DNA of 64,000 bases from Desulfovibrio sp. (GCA_030145055.1 JAQYWK010000001.1:930001-994000); one strand, 5' to 3'; positions 15,023 through 25,704 are shown, counted from the stretch's first letter. Made by a program: numbers and translations. The notes: generated by a model not told the origin, from the sequence alone.

Positions 15023-17536
15023 TTACTTAATTTTAGCTTTAGGCCAAACTTCTTCGATTCTTTCGATTGGAGTAATGTCAATCATAGCACGTAGATCATC
15101 AGGAATATCTTCAAGGTCTCTCATGTTCTGAGCAGGTATGAGAGCGCGCTTCATTCCGAGCGATACAGCTGCAAGAATCTTCTCTTTTATTCCGCCTACA
15201 GGAAGAACTCTTCCGCGCAGGGATATTTCACCTGTCATTGCGAGTTCTGGATCAGCGGGGATGTTGGTTAGCGCAGAGACAAGCGCTGTTACCAGTGTAA
15301 CACCTGCAGATGGGCCATCTTTCGGGGTCGCGCCGTCTGGAACATGGATGTGCAGGTCCATGTCTTCGTGGAAGGTAGGGCTGATGCCGTATTCTTCCGC
15401 ATGACGGCGAGCGAAGGATACAGCTGCCTGCGCAGATTCCTTCATTACATCACCGAGCTGTCCTGTCAGAAGCAGCTTACCCTTGCCGGGCATGGCTGAA
15501 ACTTCGATATGAAGAATAGTGCCACCGAACGGAGTCCATGCAAGTCCTACTGCAACTCCAGGAGGCAATATCTTTTCTTTTTCATCTTCAAGGTAACGGG
15601 GAATACCCAGCAGCTTATGAAGAACTTCAGTTGTTACTTCGAATGGTCCTTTCTCGCCTTCAGCTTTTTTACGAGCTAACTTACGACAAACTGAGCCAAT
15701 TTCACGCTCAAGGTTTCTAAGTCCTGCTTCGCGAGTGTATTCTGTGATTATTTTTGCCAGCGTTTCATCGTTCATGATGAGCTCGTCTTCTTCCAGACCA
15801 TTTTCCTTTGTCTGGCGGGCAATAAGATAGCGACGGGCAATTTTGACTTTCTCGTGCTCAGTGTAACCGGGGAGTCTAATTACTTCCATGCGGTCAAGTA
15901 GGGGACGAGGAATTGAGTCCAGAACGTTGGCTGTACAAATGAACATTGTCTTTGACAGATCATAAGGCACGTTCAGGTAATGATCAGTAAATGTGTTGTT
16001 CTGTTCAGGGTCGAGCACTTCCAGTAGAGCCGAAGATGGATCGCCGCGGAAATCAGAACCGAGCTTATCAATTTCGTCGAGCATGATAACTGGGTTGCGG
16101 GTTCCGCATTGCTTGATTCCTTGAATGATGCGTCCGGGCATAGATCCTATGTAGGTCCTGCGATGACCGCGAATTTCAGCTTCGTCACGCATTCCGCCAA
16201 GGGACATGCGATGGAATTTACGCTGCAAACTGCGCGCGATCGAACGGCCGAGGGATGTTTTACCAACACCCGGAGGGCCCACGAAACAGAGGATAGGTCC
16301 TTTCATTGACGGGTTCAGTTTACGCACACTTAAGTACTCAAGGATGCGCTCTTTAACTTTTTCGATATCGTAATGATCTTCATCGAGGATCTTTTTAGCT
16401 TCTTTAATATCAAGACGGTCGCGGGATTGTTTTTTCCAAGGAATTTCAGTCATCCAGTCGAGGTAAGTTCTGATAACTGTAGCTTCTGATGCTTCGGGGT
16501 GCATAGCTTCAAGACGGCGGAGTTGTTTTTCCGCTTCTTTGCGCACTTCTTTCGGCATCTTGGCCTTTTTAATTGCGTTTTTCAGCTCTTCCATTTCCTC
16601 GGCTTCATCGTGTGATTCACCAAGTTCGTTTTTAATGGCTTTTAATTGCTCGCGCAGATAAAAATCACGCTGAGCTTTGTCCATGCCTTCTTTTGCCATG
16701 GACTGAATTTTATTCTGCATGGAAGCCACTTCGACTTCCTGAGTAAGCTGAGTATTGACCAGTGTAAGTCTTTCAACTGGACGTTCGCATTCCAGAATAG
16801 ACTGGGCTACGGGGACCTTCATACGTAGATTAGATGCGATCAGGTCAGCAAGTCTTCCCGGTTCATCAACATTATTAAGCACGCTCATAATGTCTGCGGA
16901 AGAGATTCCCCTAAGTGAAAGGATTTTTTCGCTCTGCTCACGTGAAGATCTGATCAGAGCTTCTTGTTGAGGGGTTATAGGAGTGGCTTCCTCTTCTGAA
17001 ATCGTCTTAATTTCAGCAACATGGAACGGTTCAGATCCGATAAATCTTTTTACCTTTGCTCTGGAAACACCCTGCACCAGAACTTTAAGCCTACCGTCAG
17101 GCATCTTGAGCATGCGCATGATCATACAGACTGTACCTGTCCTGTAGAGATCTTCATGCTCAGGAACTTCAACGCTTTCATCTTCTTGAGTTAGGATAAG
17201 AACGTAACGGTCGCTAGTCATGGAAGCTTCAACAGCGCTAACTGATTTTTCGCGGCCCACAAAAAGGGGAAGAATCATATAGTTAAATACAACTATATCA
17301 CGGACGGCTAAAACAGGAAGAGTCGACGGGATATCTGTATGAATATTCTCATTCATGTGTCCGGTTTCATCTAAAAGGTCAGCCGCATCGTGTAGTACAT
17401 TTAGCGGAGACACAGGAGGTTTGTTTAACCCTTGATCGTTTCCGGCATCAGTTTTGTACTGCTTTTTGGTAACCTTTTTAGCTTTTTCTTTTCTCTTAAG
17501 CTTGAGGGGTTTGATCGGGGATTTCTTTTTTTTCAA
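15023..17536 (-). CDS. lon: ATP-dependent protease Lon
   Basis: Lon degrades misfolded and regulatory proteins in the cytoplasm. The 837-residue protein has a lysine-rich N-terminal extension (about 1-45) not found in E. coli Lon, the LON substrate domain (about 73-265), an AAA module with Walker A GPPGVGKTS, and a C-terminal protease domain. That domain has the Ser-Lys dyad at Ser743 (in KDGPSAG) and Lys786 (in GGIKEK). Ser-to-Lys spacing equals that of E. coli Lon. It is monocistronic with its own terminator. I searched the upstream region for a sigma32-type promoter and found none that convinces. Confidence 0.98.
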   Translation of the reverse strand: MKKKKSPIKPLKLKRKEKAKKVTKKQYKTDAGNDQGLNKPPVSPLNVLHDAADLLDETGHMNENIHTDIPSTLPVLAVRDIVVFNYMILPLFVGREKSVSAVEASMTSDRYVLILTQEDESVEVPEHEDLYRTGTVCMIMRMLKMPDGRLKVLVQGVSRAKVKRFIGSEPFHVAEIKTISEEEATPITPQQEALIRSSREQSEKILSLRGISSADIMSVLNNVDEPGRLADLIASNLRMKVPVAQSILECERPVERLTLVNTQLTQEVEVASMQNKIQSMAKEGMDKAQRDFYLREQLKAIKNELGESHDEAEEMEELKNAIKKAKMPKEVRKEAEKQLRRLEAMHPEASEATVIRTYLDWMTEIPWKKQSRDRLDIKEAKKILDEDHYDIEKVKERILEYLSVRKLNPSMKGPILCFVGPPGVGKTSLGRSIARSLQRKFHRMSLGGMRDEAEIRGHRRTYIGSMPGRIIQGIKQCGTRNPVIMLDEIDKLGSDFRGDPSSALLEVLDPEQNNTFTDHYLNVPYDLSKTMFICTANVLDSIPRPLLDRMEVIRLPGYTEHEKVKIARRYLIARQTKENGLEEDELIMNDETLAKIITEYTREAGLRNLEREIGSVCRKLARKKAEGEKGPFEVTTEVLHKLLGIPRYLEDEKEKILPPGVAVGLAWTPFGGTILHIEVSAMPGKGKLLLTGQLGDVMKESAQAAVSFARRHAEEYGISPTFHEDMDLHIHVPDGATPKDGPSAGVTLVTALVSALTNIPADPELAMTGEISLRGRVLPVGGIKEKILAAVSLGMKRALIPAQNMRDLEDIPDDLRAMIDITPIERIEEVWPKAKIK

Positions 17537-17700
17537 CTGAAGATCCTTATGTCAAAGTGGTTATTTATTGCGATATATTAAGAGCAATACAAGTCCATCT
17601 CCTTTCCTGAAAACGGTCTGGAGTATGAGCATGCTCACAGATACTAATTAAAACTTATTGCGTACTAAACCAATGTTGAGGCTTACAAGCTCATTTTTGG

Positions 17701-17973
17701 TCAGCGAATTTCAAACGAATCATGTTTTGTCTCATAATCCATCCATCCACATTTCAGGTCGGTAATCTGCGATAGAGGTGATCCTACAAGCAGTCTTTTT
17801 TTCATTTCTGCTATGTTGTCTTCATTTCCCTGGAGCATAACTTCTACCTTCCCATCATCAAGATTTCTTGCCCAACCACCGAGATTCAGCGCAACCGCTT
17901 GATCGTGAACCCATGAACGAAAGTAGACACCTTGAACCTTACCGGTAACAACACAATGATATGCTTTAGTCAT
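17701..17973 (-). CDS. acyP: Acylphosphatase
   Basis: A 90-residue enzyme that hydrolyses acyl phosphates such as carbamoyl phosphate. The signature GKVQGVYFRSWV (11-22) carries the phosphate-binding loop and catalytic Arg19, and GWARNLDDGKVEV (about 33-45) carries the catalytic Asn. Length is normal. It follows the RadC-like gene by 16 bases on the same strand, suggesting co-transcription without an obvious functional link. Confidence 0.93.
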   Translation of the reverse strand: MTKAYHCVVTGKVQGVYFRSWVHDQAVALNLGGWARNLDDGKVEVMLQGNEDNIAEMKKRLLVGSPLSQITDLKCGWMDYETKHDSFEIR

Positions 17974-17989
17974 CGAGTCCTTCCTATGG

Positions 17990-18673
17990 TTAGAATTGCA
18001 AACGTCCTTCTTTCATAAAACTGAAAAAACTGTTGGTGGTCACGATCACATGATCAAGTAACCTTATTTCAAGCTCACTGCATGCAGATGCAATATCCAT
18101 GGTCCTTACTAGGTCCTCAGGAGAAGGATTCGGGTCTCCTCCGGGATGGTTGTGGGCTAAAATTATGCCGCTTGCGTTATTTCTTAAAGCCAGTGAAACA
18201 ATTTCTCTAGGGAAAACCGCCGTTTTATCAACAGTTCCCTCAGAAAGCTTCTCCCAGCATATCACTTTATTACCATTGTTGACCAGAGCAACCCAAAATT
18301 GTTCGATTGCCAAGTTCCCTATGCGAGCCATTGCCGCATTAGCTACCGCATCCGGTGAGGATAAAGCGCTTTGAGTAAACATTGGTTCTTCGGACATCCT
18401 AGCCCAGAATTCGCGAAGAAGAGTGAAAAAAGTAATAACTCCGGGGCCTATCCCTTTTACTTTCTTAATCCTTTCATCAGGCGCTTTGAATACACCGCTC
18501 AAGGAATCAAATTCCGCAAGCAGTGCCTTGGCAATGGGCTTAGTGTCTTGCCTGGGAAGGACTTGCCCCAGCATCAATTCTAATATTTCATAATCAGCGA
18601 GATTTTGAGAGTTGCTGCAAAGCCGTTCTTTTAATCTCTGCCGATGTCCGTGGTAGTGTGGTTTGTCCTTCAT
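17990..18673 (-). CDS. RadC-like JAB/MPN+ domain protein
   Basis: A 227-residue protein of the family historically called RadC (DUF2466). The JAMM metal site is complete: HNHPGGDPNPSPED, fitting HxHPx7SxxD, with an upstream Glu in FPREIV. An N-terminal helix-hairpin-helix-like part precedes it (IKKVKGIGPGVITFF). Metal-dependent protease or deubiquitinase-like chemistry is inferred from the fold; a role in DNA repair is not established. The start is the ATG at 18673; a TTG at 18700 is in frame, and neither has a clear SD. Confidence 0.85.
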   Translation of the reverse strand: MKDKPHYHGHRQRLKERLCSNSQNLADYEILELMLGQVLPRQDTKPIAKALLAEFDSLSGVFKAPDERIKKVKGIGPGVITFFTLLREFWARMSEEPMFTQSALSSPDAVANAAMARIGNLAIEQFWVALVNNGNKVICWEKLSEGTVDKTAVFPREIVSLALRNNASGIILAHNHPGGDPNPSPEDLVRTMDIASACSELEIRLLDHVIVTTNSFFSFMKEGRLQF

Positions 18674-19057
18674 AAATAAATAGTAAGTATGCTTTGGCAA
18701 GTCGTATAGTTAAAAAAGATGAAAAATGTGTAAAATGTTAAAAATAACACAAAAAAAATGTAATAAAGGCAAATTTAGATCGTTTGTAATTAAAAAAATT
18801 GTGGAATTTGCCTTATTTTCTCAAAAGATACCTGATATATTACCTGAAGTCATAATCTACCTTATATGAAGGCATGATAAACAGTATTTTTTAGCAAATC
18901 AATTTGTGTATGCTTCTTTTTAGTATGTTTTCGTGTAAAAAACATTATTTTTTATTAAAAACGAGTTTTTTACACGAAAAGAGTGGCTAACATAGCTTGC
19001 CAATAATTGGAAAAAGGGATTGGTCGGTAGCTAAGGAGGGTAATTGATAGCTCTTTT
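18674..19057. other. AT-rich gap between holA and the RadC-like gene
   Basis: 384 bases with no credible gene on either strand. Poly-A tracts lie around 18716-18800. The only structure is a perfect 16-bp inverted repeat at 18928-18980. It presumably holds the RadC promoter, for which no clear consensus boxes were found. Confidence 0.6.
18928..18980. repeat. Perfect 16-bp inverted repeat downstream of holA
   Basis: TTTTCGTGTAAAAAAC at 18928-18943 and its exact complement at 18965-18980, spacer 21 bases of A and T. It lies 77 bases past the holA stop. The A-rich 3' end on the minus strand is not that of a standard terminator. Confidence 0.8.
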
Positions 19058-20047
19058 TTAGCGTCTGCCGCGATTTGGAGCTGTGGAGGCAAAAAGAGAT
19101 GTAAGCGCTGCAACTAGTAACTCTAAAGCCTGTTCCGGCTTGCGGTTACCTGTTTTAATTCCAATCTCAGCTTCCATAACGATGTCAAAAAGCTTCGCAA
19201 TTCGGGCTGGTCCGATGCGCTGAGCCAAAGCCATTTTTTGCTTCTTTACGAAAGGTGGCAATCTTACAGAGGATTCCTCGCCGTGGAGCATCATCCATAG
19301 TGCGCGTGCTTCGCGGGTAAGAGAGGCGGTAAGCATAAAGACCATGGAATCTTTTTCCATGTGATTTGTAAGAACTCTACGCCATATTTCGATGGGGTCG
19401 CCGCCTTGGGATATGGCATTCATGAATTCAAAGAAATTCATATCGTCGGAGAAAGCGATCATGCTCAGGTGGTCTGCCAGAAGTTTTTTTTCAGATCCGG
19501 CAGCAAGTTCTAGCTTATCAAGTTCAAGTTTAGCCGCTCTAGCGTCTTTTGGGAGAGCCTTGATCAGCGAATTTTTGACCGGATTTTCCATGGTAATGGA
19601 CGTTTTGGCGGCCCATTTATTAATGAATCCCGCAATAGATTTTTCATCAAGCCCGGCAGATTGCCATGTCCATTTTTGCTTCTCAGCGAATTGCCAACAT
19701 TTACGTTTTTTTAATACGGCAGGAACAGGTGGTCCTTTTCTTTCCCATTTACCCTCCAAGCAAATGAATAGGAATGAGGAATCAGAAAGAGAGGCCAGAG
19801 CTTTGTCCAGCATCTTCCACGTGGCAGTCTTGATTTTGTGTGCACGGCGAAGAACAACGGCTTTGCTGGAGCCGAAAAGAGTCTGGAGAGTTAGGTCATC
19901 CCAGAAATTCGAAGGCAGGTCTTCGTCCGCCCAATAGACTTTTTTTTCAAAATCAGAAGCGTTATTACTTTCGAGCAATTCGCTGATGCGTGCATGTAGT
20001 AGCTCCGCATCAGGGCAGGTCAAAAAGATGTATCCCGGTCTGGACAT
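19058..20047 (-). CDS. holA: DNA polymerase III delta subunit HolA
   Basis: HolA is the clamp-loader subunit that opens the beta clamp. The 329-residue protein has the delta N-terminal nucleotide-binding-like fold (the SRPGYIFLTCPDAELLHARI start) and the family features of a C-terminal collar domain (KTGNRKPEQALELLVAAL near 305-322). Similarity is diffuse, as usual for delta. It lies after lptE in the same direction with a 90-base gap and is probably the last gene of the long operon. The leuS-lptE-holA order is common in Proteobacteria (E. coli included) and strongly supports the call. Confidence 0.88.
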   Translation of the reverse strand: MSRPGYIFLTCPDAELLHARISELLESNNASDFEKKVYWADEDLPSNFWDDLTLQTLFGSSKAVVLRRAHKIKTATWKMLDKALASLSDSSFLFICLEGKWERKGPPVPAVLKKRKCWQFAEKQKWTWQSAGLDEKSIAGFINKWAAKTSITMENPVKNSLIKALPKDARAAKLELDKLELAAGSEKKLLADHLSMIAFSDDMNFFEFMNAISQGGDPIEIWRRVLTNHMEKDSMVFMLTASLTREARALWMMLHGEESSVRLPPFVKKQKMALAQRIGPARIAKLFDIVMEAEIGIKTGNRKPEQALELLVAALTSLFASTAPNRGRR

Positions 20048-20136
20048 GTTTATCCTGCTTAAGTTTAAGCTTCTAAGTAACTTGGCTTAGCCATTTTAGA
20101 CTGAGTCTGGTAAATATGGTCTGGTGGAAAAAAGAC

Positions 20137-20643
20137 CTAGTAGGCCTGATTCATGCGGTCTACTAGTCTACGGATCATAAGTTCTACAACCAGATCCTGA
20201 GTAGTGTCTTCCTGACCTTTATAATAAGATTCAGTCACTTCAACGGTTCCTGAGTTCCAGATGATATGACCGTCTGCGGCGTCAGTAACTTTCATCTGGA
20301 CTTTTAGAATTGAGTTGTATTTGAGAGTCTCATCTTTGTTGCCAAGTACTCGGCTGTTATTGGAGAAACTTACAATTCTGAGGCTGATGAGTGCTTCAGC
20401 TTTTGATTTATCGACCCATACAAGCTGACCGCGACGGGTAATCTCATCTCTGAGATCTCCTCTTAATCTAGGCTCAAGCCAACGCTCAAGGGTAGGGTTT
20501 TTTACTTCAGAAATAGCAATTTCGTGGTATTTTTCAGATAACTTATTAGGTTCACTTGCAGAGCTATGATAACCACACCCGCTTACAAAGAAAACGAGAC
20601 AAAGAAGTAAGAGAAGTCGTTTTGCGGAGTTGGTGGCAATCAT
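20137..20643 (-). CDS. lptE: LPS-assembly lipoprotein LptE
   Basis: LptE plugs the LptD barrel that inserts lipopolysaccharide in the outer membrane. The start at 20643 gives 168 residues with a lipoprotein signal MIATNSAKRLLLLLCLVFFV and the lipobox VSGC; a longer frame to 20751 puts 36 residues before the signal and is rejected. The GYHS after the lipid Cys and the ending RRLVDRMNQAY fit LptE. It lies between leuS (115-base gap) and holA, its usual place. Confidence 0.88.
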   Translation of the reverse strand: MIATNSAKRLLLLLCLVFFVSGCGYHSSASEPNKLSEKYHEIAISEVKNPTLERWLEPRLRGDLRDEITRRGQLVWVDKSKAEALISLRIVSFSNNSRVLGNKDETLKYNSILKVQMKVTDAADGHIIWNSGTVEVTESYYKGQEDTTQDLVVELMIRRLVDRMNQAY

Positions 20644-20758
20644 TTGAAATGTCCCTGTAAGCCGCTTTGAGCGGGTTGTTGTTAGCAATCTGTGAAAATT
20701 GGTTTGTGCAAAATCTTTATGAAAAGAGGGGCAGATAAATCCACCCCTCAAGAATTAA

Positions 20759-23269
20759 CTAATTAGCTACGATGTTAACCAGTTTACCTGGAACAACGAT
20801 CACTTTTCTAACTGTCTTGCCTTCGATAAATTTACCAACATTTTCGTGAGCAAGAGCTTCTTTCTCAATATCATCTTTACTTGCGGAGGCTGGAACTGAG
20901 ATCTTCGCTCTCATTTTTCCGTTAACCTGAATAACTATGAGCAGTTCGTCGGTGACTAGTGCAGATTCATCATATTCAGGCCATGCAGCCGCGGCAACGA
21001 TTCCTTCGTATCCCATAATTTCCCATAACTCTTCACAGAGATGCGGGGTGATAGGAGCAAGAACAGTAAGGACCGTGCTGAAAGCTGATGATAGTGCAAA
21101 TTTGCCGTCTTCAGACTCAACCAATGTATCTTTAAGAGCATACATCTCGTTGACCAGTTCCATGGTCGCGGCGATAACTGTGTTGAACTGGAATTTGTTT
21201 TCCATGTCACGGCTAGCGCGGTTGACTGTTTCATGCTCTTTGCGGCGAAGTTTTTTAGCGTCAGATGAAAGTTCGAATCCTTCCGGCTTGGCGCAAGCAC
21301 CAACTGGAGAAATTAAACCTTCAAGACCTTCAGCTAGTCGCCATATTCTGTTCAGGAAGCGGGAAGAACCTTCTAGTCCTTGGTCGCTCCATTCGAGATC
21401 CTTTTCAGGAGGAGAAGCAAACAGAATGAAAAGTCTAGTTGCATCTGCGCCGTATCTCTGAATCATGGAATTTGGATCAACTACGTTCCCTTTAGATTTT
21501 GACATCTTAGCGCCGTCTTTGAGTACCATTCCCTGAGTCAGCAAGTTTTTAAAAGGCTCAGCAACTTTTGTGTAACCTTCATCACGCAGAGCTTTGGTGA
21601 AGAATCTAGCGTAGAGCAGATGTAGAATTGCATGCTCAATTCCACCGATGTACTGATCAACTGGAAGCCAGTAATCAAGTGCTTCGGGATCGAATGGGCC
21701 ATCTTCTTTACGCGCACTTGTGTAGCGTAATGGGTACCATGAAGATTCAACAAAGGTGTCCATAGTGTCAGTTTCCCGCTCAGCAGGCTTTCCACATTTA
21801 GGACAGATTGTGTTGACGAAAGATTCCATCTGCGGAAGCGGGGAACGACCGTCTTCGTTCATTACTGCGTCTTCAGGCAGAATGATTGGAAGGTCTTCTT
21901 CCGGTACAGGAACAATTCCACACTGATCACAGTAAATTACAGGAATCGGTGATCCCCAGAATCTCTGGCGTGAAATATTCCAGTCGCGCAAACGGTAATT
22001 GATTGATTTTTTGCCTTTGCCGCTTTTACCAAGATAACTGACAATTGCGCCTTTAGCTTCATCGTTCGGCATACCGTCAAAGTCGCCAGAGTTCACGAGA
22101 ATTCCTGGAGCTGTGTAAGCTTCAGTCATTTCATCAAGATTCAAATTTTGATCTTTAGGGTGAATGACTATCTGCATTGGAATGTCGTACTTTTTAGCAA
22201 ATTCATAGTCGCGCTGATCGTGTGCAGGAACGGCCATTACTGCGCCGGTTCCGTAACCCATGAGGACGAAGTTTGCCACGTAGATAGGCATCTTCTCGCC
22301 GTTAAGCGGGTTAATGCAGTATGATCCAGTGAACACGCCTTCTTTTTCAAGGTCGTCAGCGGAGCGGACAATCTTGTCTAGGTTGGAAACTTTAGTCACG
22401 AATTCTCGGACTTTTTCAGCTTCCGGCTTGCCGTTGATGAGCTTTTCCACCATGGGATGCTCAGCGGCAAGAGACATGAAAGTTGCACCAAAAAGTGTAT
22501 CTGGTCTGGTTGTGAAAACAGCAATTTTGTTATCACTGTCGCTTGGTGCGTCTGCAACTTCAAATTCAAGCTCTGCACCGACACTTTTGCCGATCCAGTT
22601 GCGCTGCATTGTCAGAACTCTTTCAGGCCATCCGCCTTCAAGGTTTTTGAGGCTGTCTAATAGTTCTTCAGCGTAATCGGTAATACGCATGAACCACTGG
22701 GACAGTTCTTTCTGTTCAATCACAGTTTCACAACGCCAGCAAAGGCCGTCTTCAACCTGTTCGTTCGCAAGGACAGTATTACAGGTTTCGCACCAGTTCA
22801 CCGGAGATTTTTTGCGGTAAATTAAACCTTTTTTCAAGAAAGCAAGGAAGAACTGCTGTTCCCATTTGTAATAACCGGGATGACAGGTCGCCATCTCACG
22901 TCTCCAATCATATGAATAACCGAGACGGGAAAGCTGGGTGCGCATGTCGTCGATATTGGCGTAGGTCCATTCAGCTGGATGGGTGTTGTTTTTGATAGCC
23001 GCATTTTCAGCAGGCAAACCAAAAGCATCCCAACCCATTGGGTGAAGGACGTTGAATCCCTTCATCCTTTTGTAACGGGCAACAACATCTCCGATGGAGT
23101 AGTTGCGCACGTGACCCATATGGATTTTTCCTGAAGGGTACGGAAACATCTCCAAGACGTAGTACTTGGGACGAGATGTATCTGTTTCTACATTGAAGGC
23201 GCCTGTGTCGGTCCAAGCCTTCTGCCATTTGTTTTCGATTGTTTCTGGGTTGTATTTCCCGAAGCCCAT
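20759..23269 (-). CDS. leuS: Leucyl-tRNA synthetase
   Basis: An 836-residue class I synthetase. The HIGH motif appears as [10 protein letters not shown] (about 45-54), KMSKS as [12 protein letters not shown] (near 590), and the CP1 editing domain is present with [12 protein letters not shown] (about 230-241). Cys pairs such as [21 protein letters not shown] suggest the zinc finger. The start at 23269 follows AGGA and gives the usual N-terminus [11 protein letters not shown]; 19 residues further upstream is not used. It sits between nusB and lptE. Confidence 0.98.
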   Translation of the reverse strand: MGFGKYNPETIENKWQKAWTDTGAFNVETDTSRPKYYVLEMFPYPSGKIHMGHVRNYSIGDVVARYKRMKGFNVLHPMGWDAFGLPAENAAIKNNTHPAEWTYANIDDMRTQLSRLGYSYDWRREMATCHPGYYKWEQQFFLAFLKKGLIYRKKSPVNWCETCNTVLANEQVEDGLCWRCETVIEQKELSQWFMRITDYAEELLDSLKNLEGGWPERVLTMQRNWIGKSVGAELEFEVADAPSDSDNKIAVFTTRPDTLFGATFMSLAAEHPMVEKLINGKPEAEKVREFVTKVSNLDKIVRSADDLEKEGVFTGSYCINPLNGEKMPIYVANFVLMGYGTGAVMAVPAHDQRDYEFAKKYDIPMQIVIHPKDQNLNLDEMTEAYTAPGILVNSGDFDGMPNDEAKGAIVSYLGKSGKGKKSINYRLRDWNISRQRFWGSPIPVIYCDQCGIVPVPEEDLPIILPEDAVMNEDGRSPLPQMESFVNTICPKCGKPAERETDTMDTFVESSWYPLRYTSARKEDGPFDPEALDYWLPVDQYIGGIEHAILHLLYARFFTKALRDEGYTKVAEPFKNLLTQGMVLKDGAKMSKSKGNVVDPNSMIQRYGADATRLFILFASPPEKDLEWSDQGLEGSSRFLNRIWRLAEGLEGLISPVGACAKPEGFELSSDAKKLRRKEHETVNRASRDMENKFQFNTVIAATMELVNEMYALKDTLVESEDGKFALSSAFSTVLTVLAPITPHLCEELWEIMGYEGIVAAAAWPEYDESALVTDELLIVIQVNGKMRAKISVPASASKDDIEKEALAHENVGKFIEGKTVRKVIVVPGKLVNIVAN

Positions 23270-23340
23270 TATAAAATCCTTGCGTAATATGTCTAACATT
23301 ATTGTAGGCAGAAGAGGTTCTTCCACCTACAATAATATAA

Positions 23341-23802
23341 CTAGAATTTCTTAGTAACTGAGAATTTTCCGCCGTCAATATCACGAGCTACGGCATCGAG
23401 GATTCCATTGATAAAGTTGCGGGAATTTTCATCACCGAACTTTTTAGCAATTTCTATCCCTTCATTGATACCGACCTTAAGGGGGATATCCGCCTTATGA
23501 ATCAGTTCGTAAATAGCAAGTCTAAGTATGGACAGCTCAACTTTCGCGATGCGCTTGATCTTCCAGTGCTTCGAGTAGCTTGTGATGACTTCGTCTAATT
23601 CTTCAAGCGTATTCCAAACATTGATCAGCAGGTCGCGAGCATAAAGAATTAATTCTTCATCTGTTTCGCGTGTAACTGCGGGGCTTTGATTGTATATACG
23701 TTCACATGTCCACCCACCGTGCGGGGAGACAAAACTGAGACCATAAAGAACCTGGAAGGCTAATATACGGCCTTTTCTGCGTAAACCTTTAGTCTGGGAC
23801 AT
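23341..23802 (-). CDS. nusB: Transcription antitermination factor NusB
   Basis: NusB binds boxA RNA with S10 (NusE) in rRNA antitermination. The 153-residue all-helical protein has the family N-terminus RRKGRILAFQVLYGL (about 9-23) and the C-terminal VGINEGIEIAKKFGDENSRNFINGIL pattern (starts near 114). It follows ribH, the classic ribH-nusB order, but the gap here is unusually long (199 bases) and holds a strong hairpin. Confidence 0.95.
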   Translation of the reverse strand: MSQTKGLRRKGRILAFQVLYGLSFVSPHGGWTCERIYNQSPAVTRETDEELILYARDLLINVWNTLEELDEVITSYSKHWKIKRIAKVELSILRLAIYELIHKADIPLKVGINEGIEIAKKFGDENSRNFINGILDAVARDIDGGKFSVTKKF

Positions 23803-23884
23803 CTGACTTTATAATCCTGTAGGTTCAGACGCTCATGCGTCGTGCTCCTAAGATACAATTAAATTGTTTTTAAAACAACACAAC

Positions 23885-23924
23885 GGGCAATCGGTCTCCG
23901 TTTTTAGCCAGAGACCGGCTGCCC
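23885..23924 (-). terminator. Strong hairpin between ribH and nusB, possible attenuator
   Basis: GGGCAATCGGTCTC pairs with GAGACCGGCTGCCC (14 positions, one mismatch, one G-T), loop 12 bases. On the minus strand it is followed by a GTTGTGTTGTTTT stretch rather than a clean T run. It could be an inefficient terminator or RNA processing site limiting transcription into nusB-leuS-lptE-holA. Confidence 0.55.
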
Positions 23925-24001
23925 ATGTGATAAATATATAACTAATACAGTTGCATGTCCTTTTAGACGTAGCTTCTGACTAATTCAATGAAAAACTCTG
24001 A

Positions 24002-24472
24002 CTAGATCTGTTCCATTACTCTGATAGTTTCGAGCATTGCGGAAGCAGCTTCAACGCCTTTGTTTCCACCTTTGGTGCCGGCGCGTTCGATAGCCTGCTC
24101 AAGGGTGTCACAAGTGAGAACTCCGAATCCGATAGGCAGGTTGTTGTCCATGCTTACCTGAGCAACTCCCTTAGCACATTCGCTACAAACATAATCAAAG
24201 TGTGGTGTAGCTCCGCGAATTACAGTCCCAAGGCAAGTAATTCCGTCGTACTTGCCTGATTCTGCGACTTTTTTGGTGACTACAGGCATTTCAAATACAC
24301 CTGGAACTTTAATCAAAGTTATGTTTGCTCTGTCACAGCCGTGACGGACTAGATAATCAACAGCTCCGCCGACAAGTCTTTCAACGATGAAATCGTTAAA
24401 GCGACCTGAGATGAGAGCAATTTTAAGATCTTTTGCGTCAAGCTGTCCTTCGATTGTTTTGATGTGACCCAT
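24002..24472 (-). CDS. ribH: 6,7-dimethyl-8-ribityllumazine synthase RibH
   Basis: RibH condenses the butanone phosphate from RibB with the ribityl-uracil from the RibD branch; it usually forms a 60-mer shell or pentamers. The 156-residue protein has the family sequence [17 protein letters not shown] (about 20-36), PGVFEMPV (about 60-67), [15 protein letters not shown] (about 81-95) with the catalytic His region, and [11 protein letters not shown]. It lies 11 bases after ribBA on the same strand. Confidence 0.97.
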   Translation of the reverse strand: MGHIKTIEGQLDAKDLKIALISGRFNDFIVERLVGGAVDYLVRHGCDRANITLIKVPGVFEMPVVTKKVAESGKYDGITCLGTVIRGATPHFDYVCSECAKGVAQVSMDNNLPIGFGVLTCDTLEQAIERAGTKGGNKGVEAASAMLETIRVMEQI

Positions 24473-24483
24473 ATTCAGTCTCC

Positions 24484-25704
24484 TTATTTCTTGGTGTCGT
24501 CCAGATGTTCAAGAAGATGACCCATTTTATCTTTTTTAGTCTGGAGATAGTTATGATTCATTTCGCATGCGTCCATTTCGATTGGAACGCGCTTAGTGAC
24601 TTCAAGTCCGTATCCTTCAAGTCCGACAATCTTTTTAGGATTGTTGGTCATAAGCTTCATTTTAGAAATTCCGAGCTGAACGAGAATCTGTGCGCCTGTT
24701 CCGTATTCGCGGAGGTCGGCTTTGAATCCTAGTTTCTCATTCGCTTCAACGGTATCACATCCCTGATCCTGAAGATGGTAGGCTTTGATTTTATTACCAA
24801 GGCCGATTCCGCGTCCTTCTTGTCTCATGTAGAGCAGAACTCCGCGTCCTTCTTTGCGAATCATACACATTGCAGATGCAAGTTGTCCGCCGCAATCACA
24901 ACGCTGTGAACCAAAAACATCGCCAGTCAGACATTCGCTATGGACTCTGACCAGGGTTGGCTCGTTAGGATCAAGCTCACCCATCACTAATGCAATGTGG
25001 GTGCGATTGTCTTCTGAGGAGTGGAAAGCAACCGCTTTGAAATCACCCCAGCATGTAGGCAGTTCAGCATCAGCTTCACGGGTTACCGTGTGACTACCGA
25101 ACTTCATGCGGTATTTGATGAGAGCTTCGGTGCTACAAATTTTGAGACCGTGCTTTTTAGCGTAAATTGTAAGATCAGGAAGTCTTGCCATTGATCCATC
25201 ATCATTCATGATCTCACAAATGACGCCAGCTGGCTTGAGACCTGACAAACGGGAAATGTCGACACTGCCTTCTGTCTGGCCTGCGCGAACGAGAACTCCG
25301 CCGTCTTTAGCGCGAAGTGGGAAGATGTGACCGGGAGAAACAATTTCTTCAGCCTGTACGCCATCAGCGACAGCAGCTAGAATTGTTGTTGCTCTGTCAG
25401 CCGCTGAAATCCCGGTGGTAACGCCGTCACGAGCTTCGATGGAAACTGTGAAGTTAGTACCGAACTGAGAATCATTGTTCTGAGCCATGAGTGGTAGCTT
25501 AAGAGTGTCGACCATGGCACCAGACATGGCGAGACAGATAAGGCCTCTACCGTGTGTGGCCATGAAATTGATAATCTCAGGTGTTACTTTTTCAGCAGCA
25601 CATACGAGATCACCTTCGTTCTCACGATCTTCATCATCGACCATGATAACCATGCGCCCTGCACGGATGTCCTCGATTGCTTCTTCAATTGTACATAAAG
25701 GCAT
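24484..25704 (-). CDS. ribBA: Bifunctional DHBP synthase / GTP cyclohydrolase II RibBA
   Basis: A 406-residue fusion that supplies both inputs of riboflavin synthesis. The N-terminal half is RibB ([17 protein letters not shown] near 21-37, then [12 protein letters not shown]); the C-terminal half is RibA ([20 protein letters not shown] around 250-270 with the zinc Cys residues, and [13 protein letters not shown]). The start at 25704 is preceded by GAGGAT; an ATG 24 bases upstream is in frame but lacks a site. It lies between ribE and ribH, with 221 bases upstream. Confidence 0.97.
   Translation of the reverse strand: MPLCTIEEAIEDIRAGRMVIMVDDEDRENEGDLVCAAEKVTPEIINFMATHGRGLICLAMSGAMVDTLKLPLMAQNNDSQFGTNFTVSIEARDGVTTGISAADRATTILAAVADGVQAEEIVSPGHIFPLRAKDGGVLVRAGQTEGSVDISRLSGLKPAGVICEIMNDDGSMARLPDLTIYAKKHGLKICSTEALIKYRMKFGSHTVTREADAELPTCWGDFKAVAFHSSEDNRTHIALVMGELDPNEPTLVRVHSECLTGDVFGSQRCDCGGQLASAMCMIRKEGRGVLLYMRQEGRGIGLGNKIKAYHLQDQGCDTVEANEKLGFKADLREYGTGAQILVQLGISKMKLMTNNPKKIVGLEGYGLEVTKRVPIEMDACEMNHNYLQTKKDKMGHLLEHLDDTKK

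Noticed and set aside
17537-17700. Possible sigma32 heat-shock promoter of lon
   Set aside because: No CTTGAA-N14-CCCCAT-like pair could be found on the minus strand.
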